Shown in pieces: positions 44,327 to 52,900 of a stretch of DNA of 64,000 bases; within the stretch, counting starts at the first letter, position 1, and each line of letters begins with the position of its first letter. The translations under genes and the position numbers were made by a program. The notes beneath the pieces are model-generated. The model saw only the letters and a list, made by a program, of their open reading frames with translations, had not been told where the DNA came from and did not search any database. Source of the DNA: G020348385 sp964538085 (GTDB lineage Bacteria; Acidobacteriota; Aminicenantia; Aminicenantales; Aminicenantaceae); contig CAZIDF010000014.1 in the NCBI GenBank assembly GCA_964538085.1, positions 29,212 through 93,211 of the forward strand, in the 5' to 3' direction.

Positions 44327-46816
44327 TTATTTTTCCAAGCCGACTTTCTTTAAAATTTCCAAGAACCTGGGATCCTCCCTCACAGGGTCGAAAACCGTGT
44401 CCGACTTGAGGAGTCGAATCCAGCTGTCATACGTTTCGTAAGCCTTTTCCAGCCATTGGAATCCCGAATCGTTCTCTCCCAAAACAAAATAAAGGGCTGC
44501 CACGGGAGTGGGAGCAACATAGATGTGCAGCGATTGGGCTACCAGATCAGCCAATACCGTTCGCGCTTGATCCATCTGCCCAAGTTTTGCGTAGGCCATT
44601 CCTATCCATGGTTGGATATGGAGACTCCAACCTCTTGCGTTCTCCCTCTCTTGCTGAAACTGTGCCAAGGCCTCTTCATAATGGCCTTGCTGGAATTCGA
44701 TGTTTCCCAAATGGTAATGGAGATAGCTGAAATTCGGGTTCTTTTCGAAAACCCCCAGGAGGATCTTCTTCCCTCTTTCATGCTGCCCGGACCGGTAACA
44801 GACCTGGCCCAAATTCCTGTTGATCACCAGGGAAAGGGGATCGAGTTCATGAGCGCGTTCGATCATCTGGATAGCTTCTTCATACCGCCCCATGCACATC
44901 AAGTCGTATCCATACCAGTGATAGGCCATGGCATAGTTGGGATCGAGCTCTAGGGCTCTTTTATACTCTCTTTCGGCTGCAGCCCAATCCCAATCATACC
45001 GCCTTTTGACCTGGGCTAGAGCGGTGCGCGCTTCGGCCAACTCCGGATCGATTTCCAACGCTCTTGTTGCATGTTCTTTGGCCTTCTGATACCCCTCACT
45101 GGGAAGATAATTTCCGTATTCATGCAGCAGGAGATAGGAAAATGAAAGCCCTGTGTGGGCCAGAGCATAGTCGGGATCGATCTGGAGGGCCTCTTCGAAA
45201 TAGGTGATGGCTCTCGTTAGGTCAGTCTCGGTCCTTTTGTTCCAGAAATACTGCCCCCTGGCAAACGCTTTGAAGGCTTCCGAACTTTCTGTGTAGTGTT
45301 TGGCCAGCCGTTCCCGTATTTCCCCGGTCAGTTCCAACCGGAGACCTTCGGCGATAGAATTGGTTATGCTGTTTTGAACTTCGAAAATTTGACTTCTCTC
45401 TATCTGGTAATTGTCACCCCATACGCGGCTGTTGTCAGCCGTATCGACCAGTTCCACATTGATCGAAAGCTTATCCCCATACTGGCTCATCCGGCTTGCC
45501 AGCAAGGCATCCACACCCAGTTCTCTGCCAACCTCCTGCGGATCGATATTTCTTCCTTTGAATTGAAAAACAGAACTCCGCGCTATGACCTTTTTCAATC
45601 CGGGAAGTTTCTGCAGGTTGGCGATGATGGACTCGGTTATCCCATCTGCCAAAAATTCTGTTTCGGACTCCTGTCCCGGCTCTATATTCTCGATCGTGAA
45701 AGGGAGCACCGCTATCGATTCCAACGCTTTTCTGCTTTCCCTTTTAAAAAAAATGATGTTCATCAAAACGAGCACGCAGATCATGAGTGCAAGGATCCCC
45801 CAAAGGGCTTTTTTGCCTGGTTTTTTCTTCTTCGAGAAGTCCGTTCTATCCTCTTTCTCTTGGGCTTTTTCGATCCGGCTCAGCTCTGTATACAACTCAT
45901 CGGTCGATCGATACCTATCCTCCTTTTCTTTCTCGAGACATTTGAGAATCACATGGCTGATAACTGGGGGGATTTTCAGATTGATCTCGTTCGGATCTAT
46001 CGGTTTTTCCTTGACATGTTTCAACGCCACGCGGACAGGAGAATCACCCTCGAAGGGCACCTGCCCTGTAAGCATTTCATACAGGATAACTCCAACAGAA
46101 TAGATGTCCGATCTCTGGTCGACAGTTTTTTCCAGAACTTGTTCAGGAGGCAGGTACTCGGGGGTGCCGATGATGACCCCGGTTGCGGTGATTCCCTTGC
46201 TCTCGATAGACCGCGCGAGCCCGAAATCCAGGATTTTGGCGTGGCCGTCTCTGTCGATCATGATGTTTCCCGGCTTAAGATCCCGGTGAACGATGCCATG
46301 ACGGTGGGCTTCACCCAGGCCACTACATATTTGTTTTGTTATGCTCACGGCTGAGGCCACGCTTAGCTTTTTCGTCATTTGAATGACGCTCTTCAAGCTT
46401 TCTCCATCCACGTATTCCATCGTGATATAGTAGGATCCATTGGCTTTATTCAGGTCGAACATCCGGCAGACATTCTTGTGGGAAATATCGCGTGACAGCT
46501 TGAGCTCATTTCTGAATCGGGAGATCATGTCAGGTTCTGCGGCAACTTCGGGCAGCAAAACCTTCAGGACGACGTGGATATCCAACTCCGTGTCATAGAC
46601 CTTGTACACCCTTCCCATTCCACCGATGCCCAATTCTTCGATGATCCGGTATCTCCCGGCAAACAGGGTGCCATTGGGCAATTTATCCATCCCTAGCTTT
46701 AAGGTTTTATAGGCAAAGGCGGAATCATCTTTGATTTGTAAACGGAGAGGAGATCCACAATCCTTGCAAAATCGAAAGCCTTCGGGATTTTCGGCCTGGC
46801 AACTGGGACACTTCAT
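44327..46816 (-). CDS. Zinc-ribbon Hanks-type Ser/Thr kinase with TolB-like domain and TPRs
   Basis: 829 residues with the same plan as the next gene. A zinc ribbon (CPSC...CKDC) precedes a kinase domain (about 50-310) with GIGGMG, VVLKVLLPE (catalytic Lys), HRDLKPGN, ILDFGLA and GTPEYLPPEQ. One transmembrane helix (about 335-355) is followed by a TolB/FlgO-like domain (SIAVLPFTIENIEPGQESE; GVDALLASRMSQYGDK) and about seven TPRs. Such proteins commonly act as receptor kinases. The two kinases are clearly paralogous. I see no sigma-54 promoter directly before this one. Confidence 0.92.
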   Translation of the reverse strand: MKCPSCQAENPEGFRFCKDCGSPLRLQIKDDSAFAYKTLKLGMDKLPNGTLFAGRYRIIEELGIGGMGRVYKVYDTELDIHVVLKVLLPEVAAEPDMISRFRNELKLSRDISHKNVCRMFDLNKANGSYYITMEYVDGESLKSVIQMTKKLSVASAVSITKQICSGLGEAHRHGIVHRDLKPGNIMIDRDGHAKILDFGLARSIESKGITATGVIIGTPEYLPPEQVLEKTVDQRSDIYSVGVILYEMLTGQVPFEGDSPVRVALKHVKEKPIDPNEINLKIPPVISHVILKCLEKEKEDRYRSTDELYTELSRIEKAQEKEDRTDFSKKKKPGKKALWGILALMICVLVLMNIIFFKRESRKALESIAVLPFTIENIEPGQESETEFLADGITESIIANLQKLPGLKKVIARSSVFQFKGRNIDPQEVGRELGVDALLASRMSQYGDKLSINVELVDTADNSRVWGDNYQIERSQIFEVQNSITNSIAEGLRLELTGEIRERLAKHYTESSEAFKAFARGQYFWNKRTETDLTRAITYFEEALQIDPDYALAHTGLSFSYLLLHEYGNYLPSEGYQKAKEHATRALEIDPELAEARTALAQVKRRYDWDWAAAEREYKRALELDPNYAMAYHWYGYDLMCMGRYEEAIQMIERAHELDPLSLVINRNLGQVCYRSGQHERGKKILLGVFEKNPNFSYLHYHLGNIEFQQGHYEEALAQFQQERENARGWSLHIQPWIGMAYAKLGQMDQARTVLADLVAQSLHIYVAPTPVAALYFVLGENDSGFQWLEKAYETYDSWIRLLKSDTVFDPVREDPRFLEILKKVGLEK

Positions 46817-46879
46817 TTTTTTTGATTTCTTGGGACAGGTACCGAATTATACGATAAAAGACAATCGGGCGACAATGCC

Positions 46880-46909
46880 AATAGGGGACAGGATATCCTG
46901 TCCCCAATT
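46880..46909. repeat. Dispersed palindromic repeat, copy E (compact)
   Basis: A 30-bp near-perfect palindrome (one mismatch), with GGGGACAGGATATCCTGTCC extending to 46905 as a perfect 22-bp core. There is no spacer loop, so the arms have fused. It lies between the kinase and TonB-receptor genes, next to the terminator. Confidence 0.9.
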
Positions 46910-46910
46910 A

Positions 46911-46948
46911 AAAAGGGCCCCTTCGGTGGTGGGCGGAAGGGGCCCTTT
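46911..46948 (-). terminator. Rho-independent terminator of the TonB-dependent receptor gene
   Basis: A perfect 13-bp stem, AAAGGGCCCCTTC (46912-46924) with GAAGGGGCCCTTT (46936-46948), 11-nt loop. On the minus strand the stem is followed by TTTTAATT. It starts 20 nt after the receptor stop. Confidence 0.88.
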
Positions 46949-46968
46949 GCTGCTTTGATCAGGAATAG

Positions 46969-49902
46969 CTAGAAGTTGAATCTGACTCCTATCCTGAAAA
47001 CTCTTGGATTGAGGATTCTCAAATCCTGGCCGAAATCATCGGCAGAGATTCGCAGTTCTTTCTTTAGAGCATGTGCGGAGTTGGTGACGTTGAAAGCATC
47101 GGCCGACAATGTCACCGAAGAACTGTCGCTCACCTGGAATACCTTTTCCACCCGGAAGTTCAGTACCCAAAATGTCGGCAAGCGCTGATCTCCGAACTTT
47201 CCTCCGCCATCGGGATTTCCATAGAGCTCCCCGTATCCGATCCCAGGCATGTAAACACGCACATTGGTCGGCATGACATAACCTTCCCGTGCGGAAAAAA
47301 CACCGCTGAAGTTTATGCCTAAGGGGAACTGGTACATACCGGAGAGTTTCAACTGCCAACGGGAATTGACGTAGATGTCACGCACACCCGATCCTCCGCT
47401 TTCCGGAGCGACCACTCCTCCATTGAAGAATTCCTGATTGTTGAGACCATAATTCATAACATTTGATTTGATGTCATCGATAATCCCGAGATATTCACCT
47501 TCGTAGAATCTTTTCCAATCCGAATAGGTAAAGGATCCGTTGAACATCCACTTGTTGGACAATCTTTTGGTGAAAACCAACTGGGCTCCCAGGTATCGAT
47601 CGTACATTTTCTGGTGATTGGTGATGTACTCATAAGGATAAAGCTCATTTCTGCCATAGATATTGTAGCCGACCGTATCATCCTGCCCTGCAACATAGTA
47701 GTTATTTTCTGTTTCAAATTCTCCATCGGCTTTGATCGATCGCCGCCATGTTTGGTTGTGTCTTTTTTTGTAGAAAAATTCCAACCTCGTGGCAAAATCG
47801 GAGAACAATTCCTTCTCGTAGGAAATGCTGAGCTCATCCAGGAGTGGAGAATTGTAATTGGGGTCGTACCTGCTCAATGAAACGATGGATGAAGGATCGT
47901 CCGGATTGACCGAACTGCTGTACCACAGCCAATAATCGGGATCACTGGGATCTTTCAATTCGCCTGTATCCCAGTCATACCCGAAGAGTTCATCGCTGGT
48001 CACCCGTCCGTCTTCGTTGTTGTCCTGCCAGAGCAGATCGATTTCTGTCCATCCGACCGGGTTGACCCGATCCGCCAGGTTATTCCCGGACTGGGAACCA
48101 TAGCGGGCCAACGATAACTTGAGGATATCCTTTCCGGTTCCGAACAAGTCATATGTCAAGCTCAGCCTAGGAGAAAATACCGACCACTTGACACCGGGAT
48201 CATACTTATCGATTTTCACGGCGGGCATATACTGCGGCAGCCAAACAGAAGCGGGAATATCCACATTTTTTACCAGAGATTTTTCCTGATCGTACCTCAA
48301 CCCGAGATTCATGGCCAACTTACCGAAAGTGACTGTATCCTGCAAGAAAGCGCTGATACGATCGAAGCTGTAGTTCAGCATATAATCTCTGTTCAGCCAG
48401 GCCTCCCACCATTCGCCGTTGGGAAGCGTGTCATCAGGCCCCCAATAATTCAGATTGAGGTTAGCTTCATAGTAGGCGTGTGTGGTCGTGGTTGCCGTCA
48501 CATAGTCAACTCCGAATTTGAATTCGTGATCTCCGCCCAATACATCCTCGGCAAAATAAATCCCGCTGACATTCGCATTGATCTGATCCCTATCCGTTCC
48601 GTATTCATAGATGTTGCCCGACATGTAATAGCTGGGATAGTATGATTGGACCATATAATTACCCGAGCCGTCGGATGTCCTTTCACCTTGGACCGGTGCC
48701 AGCGTAAACGGGCCTCCCATGAAGCTCGCTTTGGCATTTAGGTACAAATCGCCGATTATGTACTCCAGTTCTCCTTTATAAAAAGAGCTGGGTCCGATCT
48801 GGTTCCATAAAGCATCAGGATCCTGTTGGGTATATCCCCAATCCGCCCGGTTCCACTTCTGTTTATTGTCGTATTCGGTGAAAAAGTTAAATTTAAGATT
48901 CGGAGTGATCTGGAAATCCATTCTTCCATAACCGGAAACCAGCCACGTTCGATCGGACTCACCCGAGAGCGTCAATGCATCGATGTCCTGAACACCCCAC
49001 GACAGGTAAAACCATAACTTGTCCCTGACAAGCGGGCCCCCAAAATTGGCTCCATACAGATACAACCTGTTGATTCCGGCCGCCGAATATCCCAACTCTG
49101 TCAAATCATCGGGCACATTGTCGGCTTGCCAGGCATTCCTTTCCAGATCGAGATAAAATGTCCCACTGTAGGCATTTCCTCCCCGCTTGGATATCAGGTT
49201 GATCTGGACTCCCCCTGTCTGGGATCGGATGTCATTGTTACCGTAGTTGATCTGCACTTCTTCGTAGCTGGAAATGTTGACATAAGCCGGGGCCGCACCC
49301 AAAGCCGAATTATCCGTGATATTGGCACCATCGATTCCCCATGTGTTGTCATCCTCGGAGGAACCATGTCCGTAATAAGAGGACTGTTGCCCGGCTTCAT
49401 TGCCTCCCACATCTTCACGGTCGACGAGAACCCCCGGAATCAAGGACATGATGACCCAAGGATTCCGTGCTGTGGGCAATCCCATGATCATCTCCGACCC
49501 GACATTCACACCGACCTGAGCCCTCTTGCGGTCGATGACAGGAGCCTGTCCGAGAACGACGATCTCTTCGCTGATGTCGGCCATTTGCAGCGTGATCTCG
49601 AGATTGAGATCCCTGCCAAAAACAATGACCAGCTGATCTCTGACCAACGTGTTGAACCCATCCAGCTCGAATTTTACGGCGTAATCATCGGCAACCGGAA
49701 GGTTCAAAAACCGGAAATTGCCTTTCTCCGATGCCACGACAGACTGCAACACGATCTTGGAGCCTGTCAAAGTCACGGTGACACCAGGAAGCGGTTCCCC
49801 ATTTGCATCCATTACCGTCCCTTTGATCGCACCGAATTCCTGTGCCGAGACAAAAATTGCAAACATAAAAAACAAAATTATCAAAATGATAAGTCGCTTC
49901 AT
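46969..49902 (-). CDS. Oar-like TonB-dependent outer-membrane receptor with carboxypeptidase-regulatory N-domain
   Basis: 977 residues with a signal peptide (about 1-20), a carboxypeptidase-regulatory-like Ig domain (about 22-105: GAIKGTVMDANGEPLPGVTV), a plug domain (VLGQAPVIDRKRAQVGVNV; the DNTWGIDGANITD loop) and a beta-barrel ending in RFNF, a C-terminal Phe as needed for outer-membrane insertion. No TonB box can be assigned confidently. It resembles Oar/OmpA-related receptors that take up peptides or oligosaccharides. It has a sigma-54-type promoter 129 nt upstream of the ATG and a strong terminator. Confidence 0.9.
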   Translation of the reverse strand: MKRLIILIILFFMFAIFVSAQEFGAIKGTVMDANGEPLPGVTVTLTGSKIVLQSVVASEKGNFRFLNLPVADDYAVKFELDGFNTLVRDQLVIVFGRDLNLEITLQMADISEEIVVLGQAPVIDRKRAQVGVNVGSEMIMGLPTARNPWVIMSLIPGVLVDREDVGGNEAGQQSSYYGHGSSEDDNTWGIDGANITDNSALGAAPAYVNISSYEEVQINYGNNDIRSQTGGVQINLISKRGGNAYSGTFYLDLERNAWQADNVPDDLTELGYSAAGINRLYLYGANFGGPLVRDKLWFYLSWGVQDIDALTLSGESDRTWLVSGYGRMDFQITPNLKFNFFTEYDNKQKWNRADWGYTQQDPDALWNQIGPSSFYKGELEYIIGDLYLNAKASFMGGPFTLAPVQGERTSDGSGNYMVQSYYPSYYMSGNIYEYGTDRDQINANVSGIYFAEDVLGGDHEFKFGVDYVTATTTTHAYYEANLNLNYWGPDDTLPNGEWWEAWLNRDYMLNYSFDRISAFLQDTVTFGKLAMNLGLRYDQEKSLVKNVDIPASVWLPQYMPAVKIDKYDPGVKWSVFSPRLSLTYDLFGTGKDILKLSLARYGSQSGNNLADRVNPVGWTEIDLLWQDNNEDGRVTSDELFGYDWDTGELKDPSDPDYWLWYSSSVNPDDPSSIVSLSRYDPNYNSPLLDELSISYEKELFSDFATRLEFFYKKRHNQTWRRSIKADGEFETENNYYVAGQDDTVGYNIYGRNELYPYEYITNHQKMYDRYLGAQLVFTKRLSNKWMFNGSFTYSDWKRFYEGEYLGIIDDIKSNVMNYGLNNQEFFNGGVVAPESGGSGVRDIYVNSRWQLKLSGMYQFPLGINFSGVFSAREGYVMPTNVRVYMPGIGYGELYGNPDGGGKFGDQRLPTFWVLNFRVEKVFQVSDSSSVTLSADAFNVTNSAHALKKELRISADDFGQDLRILNPRVFRIGVRFNF

Positions 49903-50030
49903 TCTTCTCTTGCCTCCTTTTTTAGTTTTTTTTCTCCGGAGTAGTAAACTTCACTCCATTTCTTAGCCGAGAAAATGTTGCATGTTCGACGATTTTCACC
50001 TCCTATTTTTTGTTTGGTGACTTCCTTTGA

Positions 50031-50045
50031 GCAAAAAATGTGCCA
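50031..50045 (-). promoter_or_regulatory. Sigma-54-type (-24/-12) promoter of the TonB-dependent receptor gene
   Basis: Minus-strand TGGCACATTTTTTGC fits the consensus TGGCACR-N4-TTGC with exact GG-N10-GC spacing. Expected start near 50018, giving a leader of about 115 nt that ends close to AGGAGG. Between this and 50301 the 399-bp gap also holds a hairpin and nothing coding. Confidence 0.78.
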
Positions 50046-50252
50046 TGATTTTTTTAGCCTGGAGGAAAAAAAACATTTGCCTTTTCATGCTTAATATTTA
50101 GGCAGAGGGAATCGACAGAGAAGGCTTTTACAACCGGAACTTATTGATTACAAATGGGATAAAGAAAATCAAACAGGATTTGTCTAATTTTCATACAAAT
50201 GGAGGGTTGTGATCTTCTTCCATGTTATCAAGGGATTCTGGAGGAGCAGGAG

Positions 50253-50278
50253 GAGGGAGGCTCCGCAGAGCCTCCCTC
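50253..50278. terminator. Hairpin after the small carboxypeptidase-regulatory-like gene
   Basis: A perfect 11-bp stem GAGGGAGGCTC/GAGCCTCCCTC with a 4-nt loop CGCA, 24 nt after the stop at 50302. No T-run follows, so it may stabilise the mRNA end rather than terminate. Confidence 0.5.
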
Positions 50279-50301
50279 AGAGGGGTAAAGAATTGGGTTG
50301 G

Positions 50302-50703
50302 TTAGAAATCTATCGGGTACTGTTTAATCGGCTCTTTCGCCTCCACTATGAGGATCACATCGCTCGCGCGCAGGGTATGATCGATGTTGAACGACACCGT
50401 AGTTCCCGAAGAAACCTTTATGCCCTTTTTCACAATTTTTTGAAAACCTGCGAGGATAAAGGTCAACTCATAGACTCCTGGAGCAAGATCTTTGAATCGG
50501 TACATCCCTGCCGCATTCGTCAGGTCCTCGATCTCAGGCAGAATTAATGCGGGAGACTTGAGGAGAACGATCACGCCCGGGAGAGATTCTCCTTCGGGAG
50601 TCTTCACGACCCCATGGATAGAGCCGGTCTGGCCTGGTTTGGAAAAAGCGAAGCCAGCAAGCCATACTGCTGTTATGAAAAAAATAATGATTTTTTTGCC
50701 CAT
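50302..50703 (-). CDS. Small exported carboxypeptidase-regulatory-like domain protein
   Basis: 133 residues with a signal peptide (about 1-21) and one beta-sandwich domain: GSIHGVVKTPEGESLPGVIV, NAAGMYRFKDLAPGVYELTF and FNIDHTLRASDVILIVEAKEP. It looks like the N-terminal domain of an Oar-type receptor without plug or barrel, and may be a free-standing binding domain or a truncated receptor. The start has GGAGG-like spacing, and a sigma-54-type promoter lies 51 nt upstream, so it is probably expressed and not a relic. Confidence 0.75.
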   Translation of the reverse strand: MGKKIIIFFITAVWLAGFAFSKPGQTGSIHGVVKTPEGESLPGVIVLLKSPALILPEIEDLTNAAGMYRFKDLAPGVYELTFILAGFQKIVKKGIKVSSGTTVSFNIDHTLRASDVILIVEAKEPIKQYPIDF

Positions 50704-50753
50704 TCTATACCTCCAAATTCAGTACTGTCTCGTTCAAAGAGATATACATAAAA

Positions 50754-50768
50754 GCATGTTTCGTGCCA
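50754..50768 (-). promoter_or_regulatory. Sigma-54-type (-24/-12) promoter of the small CarboxypepD-reg-like gene
   Basis: Minus-strand TGGCACGAAACATGC keeps GG-N10-GC exactly and the full TGGCACG; the -12 box is ATGC in place of TTGC. Expected start near 50741, about 38 nt before the ATG. Confidence 0.72.
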
Positions 50769-50919
50769 AATAGATCGATGATATACTCAAGGTGATGAAT
50801 ATTCTGAAAAATTGTGAATTATCTAGGGAAAACGAGAGGAATTAAATATTTTTTATAGGAAGAATTTTCCTCTATACATTGGCTAAAAAGAAGTAAAATT
50901 GTCTATTTTTTTACCATTT

Positions 50920-50931
50920 GGGGACGTCCCC
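50920..50931. repeat. Short palindrome related to the dispersed repeat
   Basis: GGGGACGTCCCC, a 12-bp perfect palindrome preceded by CATTT. Its last base is the first of the complement of the TAG stop of the sigma-54 activator gene. It may be a shortened or variant member of the GGGGACAG family. Confidence 0.5.
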
Positions 50932-52808
50932 TATTGTTTGATGGCGTATTTTTTAATCTTGTTGTCCAATGTCTGCCGTGTGATCCCGAGCATCCTGGCC
51001 GCATCGCTTTTATTCCCGTTCGTAAACCGCAGAGCTCGGACGATATGATCTTCTTCCATTCGATCGAGCGTTTCAAGAGGTGCCGAGATGACCTGACCCT
51101 CTTTTCGGAGAGCATGAGGCAAATCCTCCGGTTGGATGGTCTTTCCATCCCCCAAAACGACTGCCCGGTCAACGCAGTTTCTCAACTCTCTTACGTTCCC
51201 CGGCCAGTCATAGGATTCCAACAACCGTTTGGCTTTGGATGAAATTTTTTTCACTCTCCCTGCAATGAAATATTCCGCCAACGGCAAAATATCCTTTCTC
51301 CTCTCCTTCAAAGGAGGAAGGTTGACAACCACGACATTCAGCCGATAATAAAGATCCTCCCTGAAGGTCCCCTCTTCCACGGCCTTTGCCAAATCCTTAT
51401 TCGTGGCGGCAATGATACGAACATCCACCGGTATGGATTTGTTCCCCCCCACTCTTTGCAGCTCTCTATCTTCTAAAATTCGCAAGACTTTAGCCTGCAG
51501 ATCCAGACTCATGTCGCCGATCTCATCCAGGAAGATGGTGCCTCCATGGGCCGTTTGGAACTTCCCTTCCCGTGCACTCGTTGCACCGGTGAAAGCTCCC
51601 TTTTCATGCCCGAAAAGCTCGCTTTCGATCAATTCCTTCGGAATGGCCGCACAATTGACAGGCACGAAAGCGAGTTCCCTACGCGGGGAGAGCGTGTGAA
51701 TGGCTTTGGCCACCAGTTCCTTTCCAGTCCCCGTTTCCCCTTGAACCAACACCGTGATATGTGTGGGAGCTACCTTTTTTATCGTGTCGAACACCCTCTT
51801 CATCTTTTTGGATTCGCCAAGGATCTGGAACTTGGGTTTCAGCGTATTTTCCAGCCAGACATTCTCTTGGAGAACACGCCTGTGGAGCCGCGCATTTCCC
51901 AGGGCTACGCCGGCCTGGTGACATATCGCGATCAAAAACATCTGGTCATCTTGGGAAAAACTGCCTGTCGAGGCCCGGTTATCGAGATAGATGACACCCA
52001 TTATCTCATCATGGAAAAGAAGAGGCGAGCAGATGGCCGACCGAATATTGTATTCCCTGATGCTCTTCGCTTTGTCGAATTGGGTATCTTCCTGAGCGTT
52101 GACCGTCAAAATAGAGACACCCTCGTTCAGAACCTTGTGAACAATGGTCCGGCTCACTTCCAGTTTTTCAGTCAATTCACTTCCAGTTTCGGTGCGAACA
52201 AGCTCACAGGACAATTCTCCGCTTTGCTCATCGACCAGAGCTATGAATCCCCTCTCCGCTTTCAAAGTCTTCAAGGCCGCAGTCATGATCTCGTCCAGCA
52301 TTTCATCCTGATCCTCAAGGAGTGAATTGACAGATTTGCTAAAATCATAGAGGAGCATCAGTCTCTGATGATCCTTTTGAAGAGCTTCAGCGTTTTTTTT
52401 GTCCACTCGATCCATGGAAAAAGGCATGGTCTTTTTGGCATCGAGAGACGCGATTTCCACCGTTTCCTGAGACATTTCCTCTGCGGCGAGCATCTCGACC
52501 CCGGTGCTGGCACATGACGCCTCTGTCTTGAAAATCAAAAGGGATTGGCCCAGGGTCAGTTTGTCTCCATCCCGAAGCCTGTGCTGGGAGATGATCCTTC
52601 CGTTGACTTTGACAGGATTCTCTCCACCGAGATCCCTCAGCTCATAACTGCCATCTTCGAGTGAGACTATTTCGGCATGATCCCGAGAAACGAAGGGATC
52701 GGTTAAAGGGACATCATTGGATGGCCTCCGCCCTATCCGGATAACTTTTTTGCTGATCTCGTAGTTTTTGACTTCGAATTCTTTCAGTTGATGGACTAAA
52801 TACGCCAT
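50931..52808 (-). CDS. FHA-GAF-AAA+ sigma-54-dependent transcriptional activator
   Basis: 625 residues. An N-terminal FHA domain (about 1-95: RIGRRPSNDVPL, FVSRDHAEI) should bind phosphothreonine. A GAF domain spans about 160-320. The AAA+ domain follows (about 335-560) with Walker A GETGTGKE, the sigma-54 contact loop GAFTGA, Walker B FLDEIGDM and RELQRVGG. The C-terminal Fis-like helix-turn-helix is GNKSDAARMLGITRQTLDNK. The pThr-reading domain links it to the neighbouring Ser/Thr kinases, and sigma-54-type promoters stand in front of three nearby genes. Sigma-54 itself is not in this window. Confidence 0.95.
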   Translation of the reverse strand: MAYLVHQLKEFEVKNYEISKKVIRIGRRPSNDVPLTDPFVSRDHAEIVSLEDGSYELRDLGGENPVKVNGRIISQHRLRDGDKLTLGQSLLIFKTEASCASTGVEMLAAEEMSQETVEIASLDAKKTMPFSMDRVDKKNAEALQKDHQRLMLLYDFSKSVNSLLEDQDEMLDEIMTAALKTLKAERGFIALVDEQSGELSCELVRTETGSELTEKLEVSRTIVHKVLNEGVSILTVNAQEDTQFDKAKSIREYNIRSAICSPLLFHDEIMGVIYLDNRASTGSFSQDDQMFLIAICHQAGVALGNARLHRRVLQENVWLENTLKPKFQILGESKKMKRVFDTIKKVAPTHITVLVQGETGTGKELVAKAIHTLSPRRELAFVPVNCAAIPKELIESELFGHEKGAFTGATSAREGKFQTAHGGTIFLDEIGDMSLDLQAKVLRILEDRELQRVGGNKSIPVDVRIIAATNKDLAKAVEEGTFREDLYYRLNVVVVNLPPLKERRKDILPLAEYFIAGRVKKISSKAKRLLESYDWPGNVRELRNCVDRAVVLGDGKTIQPEDLPHALRKEGQVISAPLETLDRMEEDHIVRALRFTNGNKSDAARMLGITRQTLDNKIKKYAIKQ

Positions 52809-52900
52809 TACTTTTTTCCTGAATTATTCATAAAAAATGCCGATATCTTTCATTTTTTTAAAAACAAAATTTCATATTCATCTTTATAATTTTATTGGAG

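Noticed and set aside
46868..46882. Possible sigma-54 promoter before the 829-residue kinase (TGGCATTGTCGCCCG on the minus strand)
   Set aside because: The -12 GC is not at the right distance from GG, and TTGC is missing.
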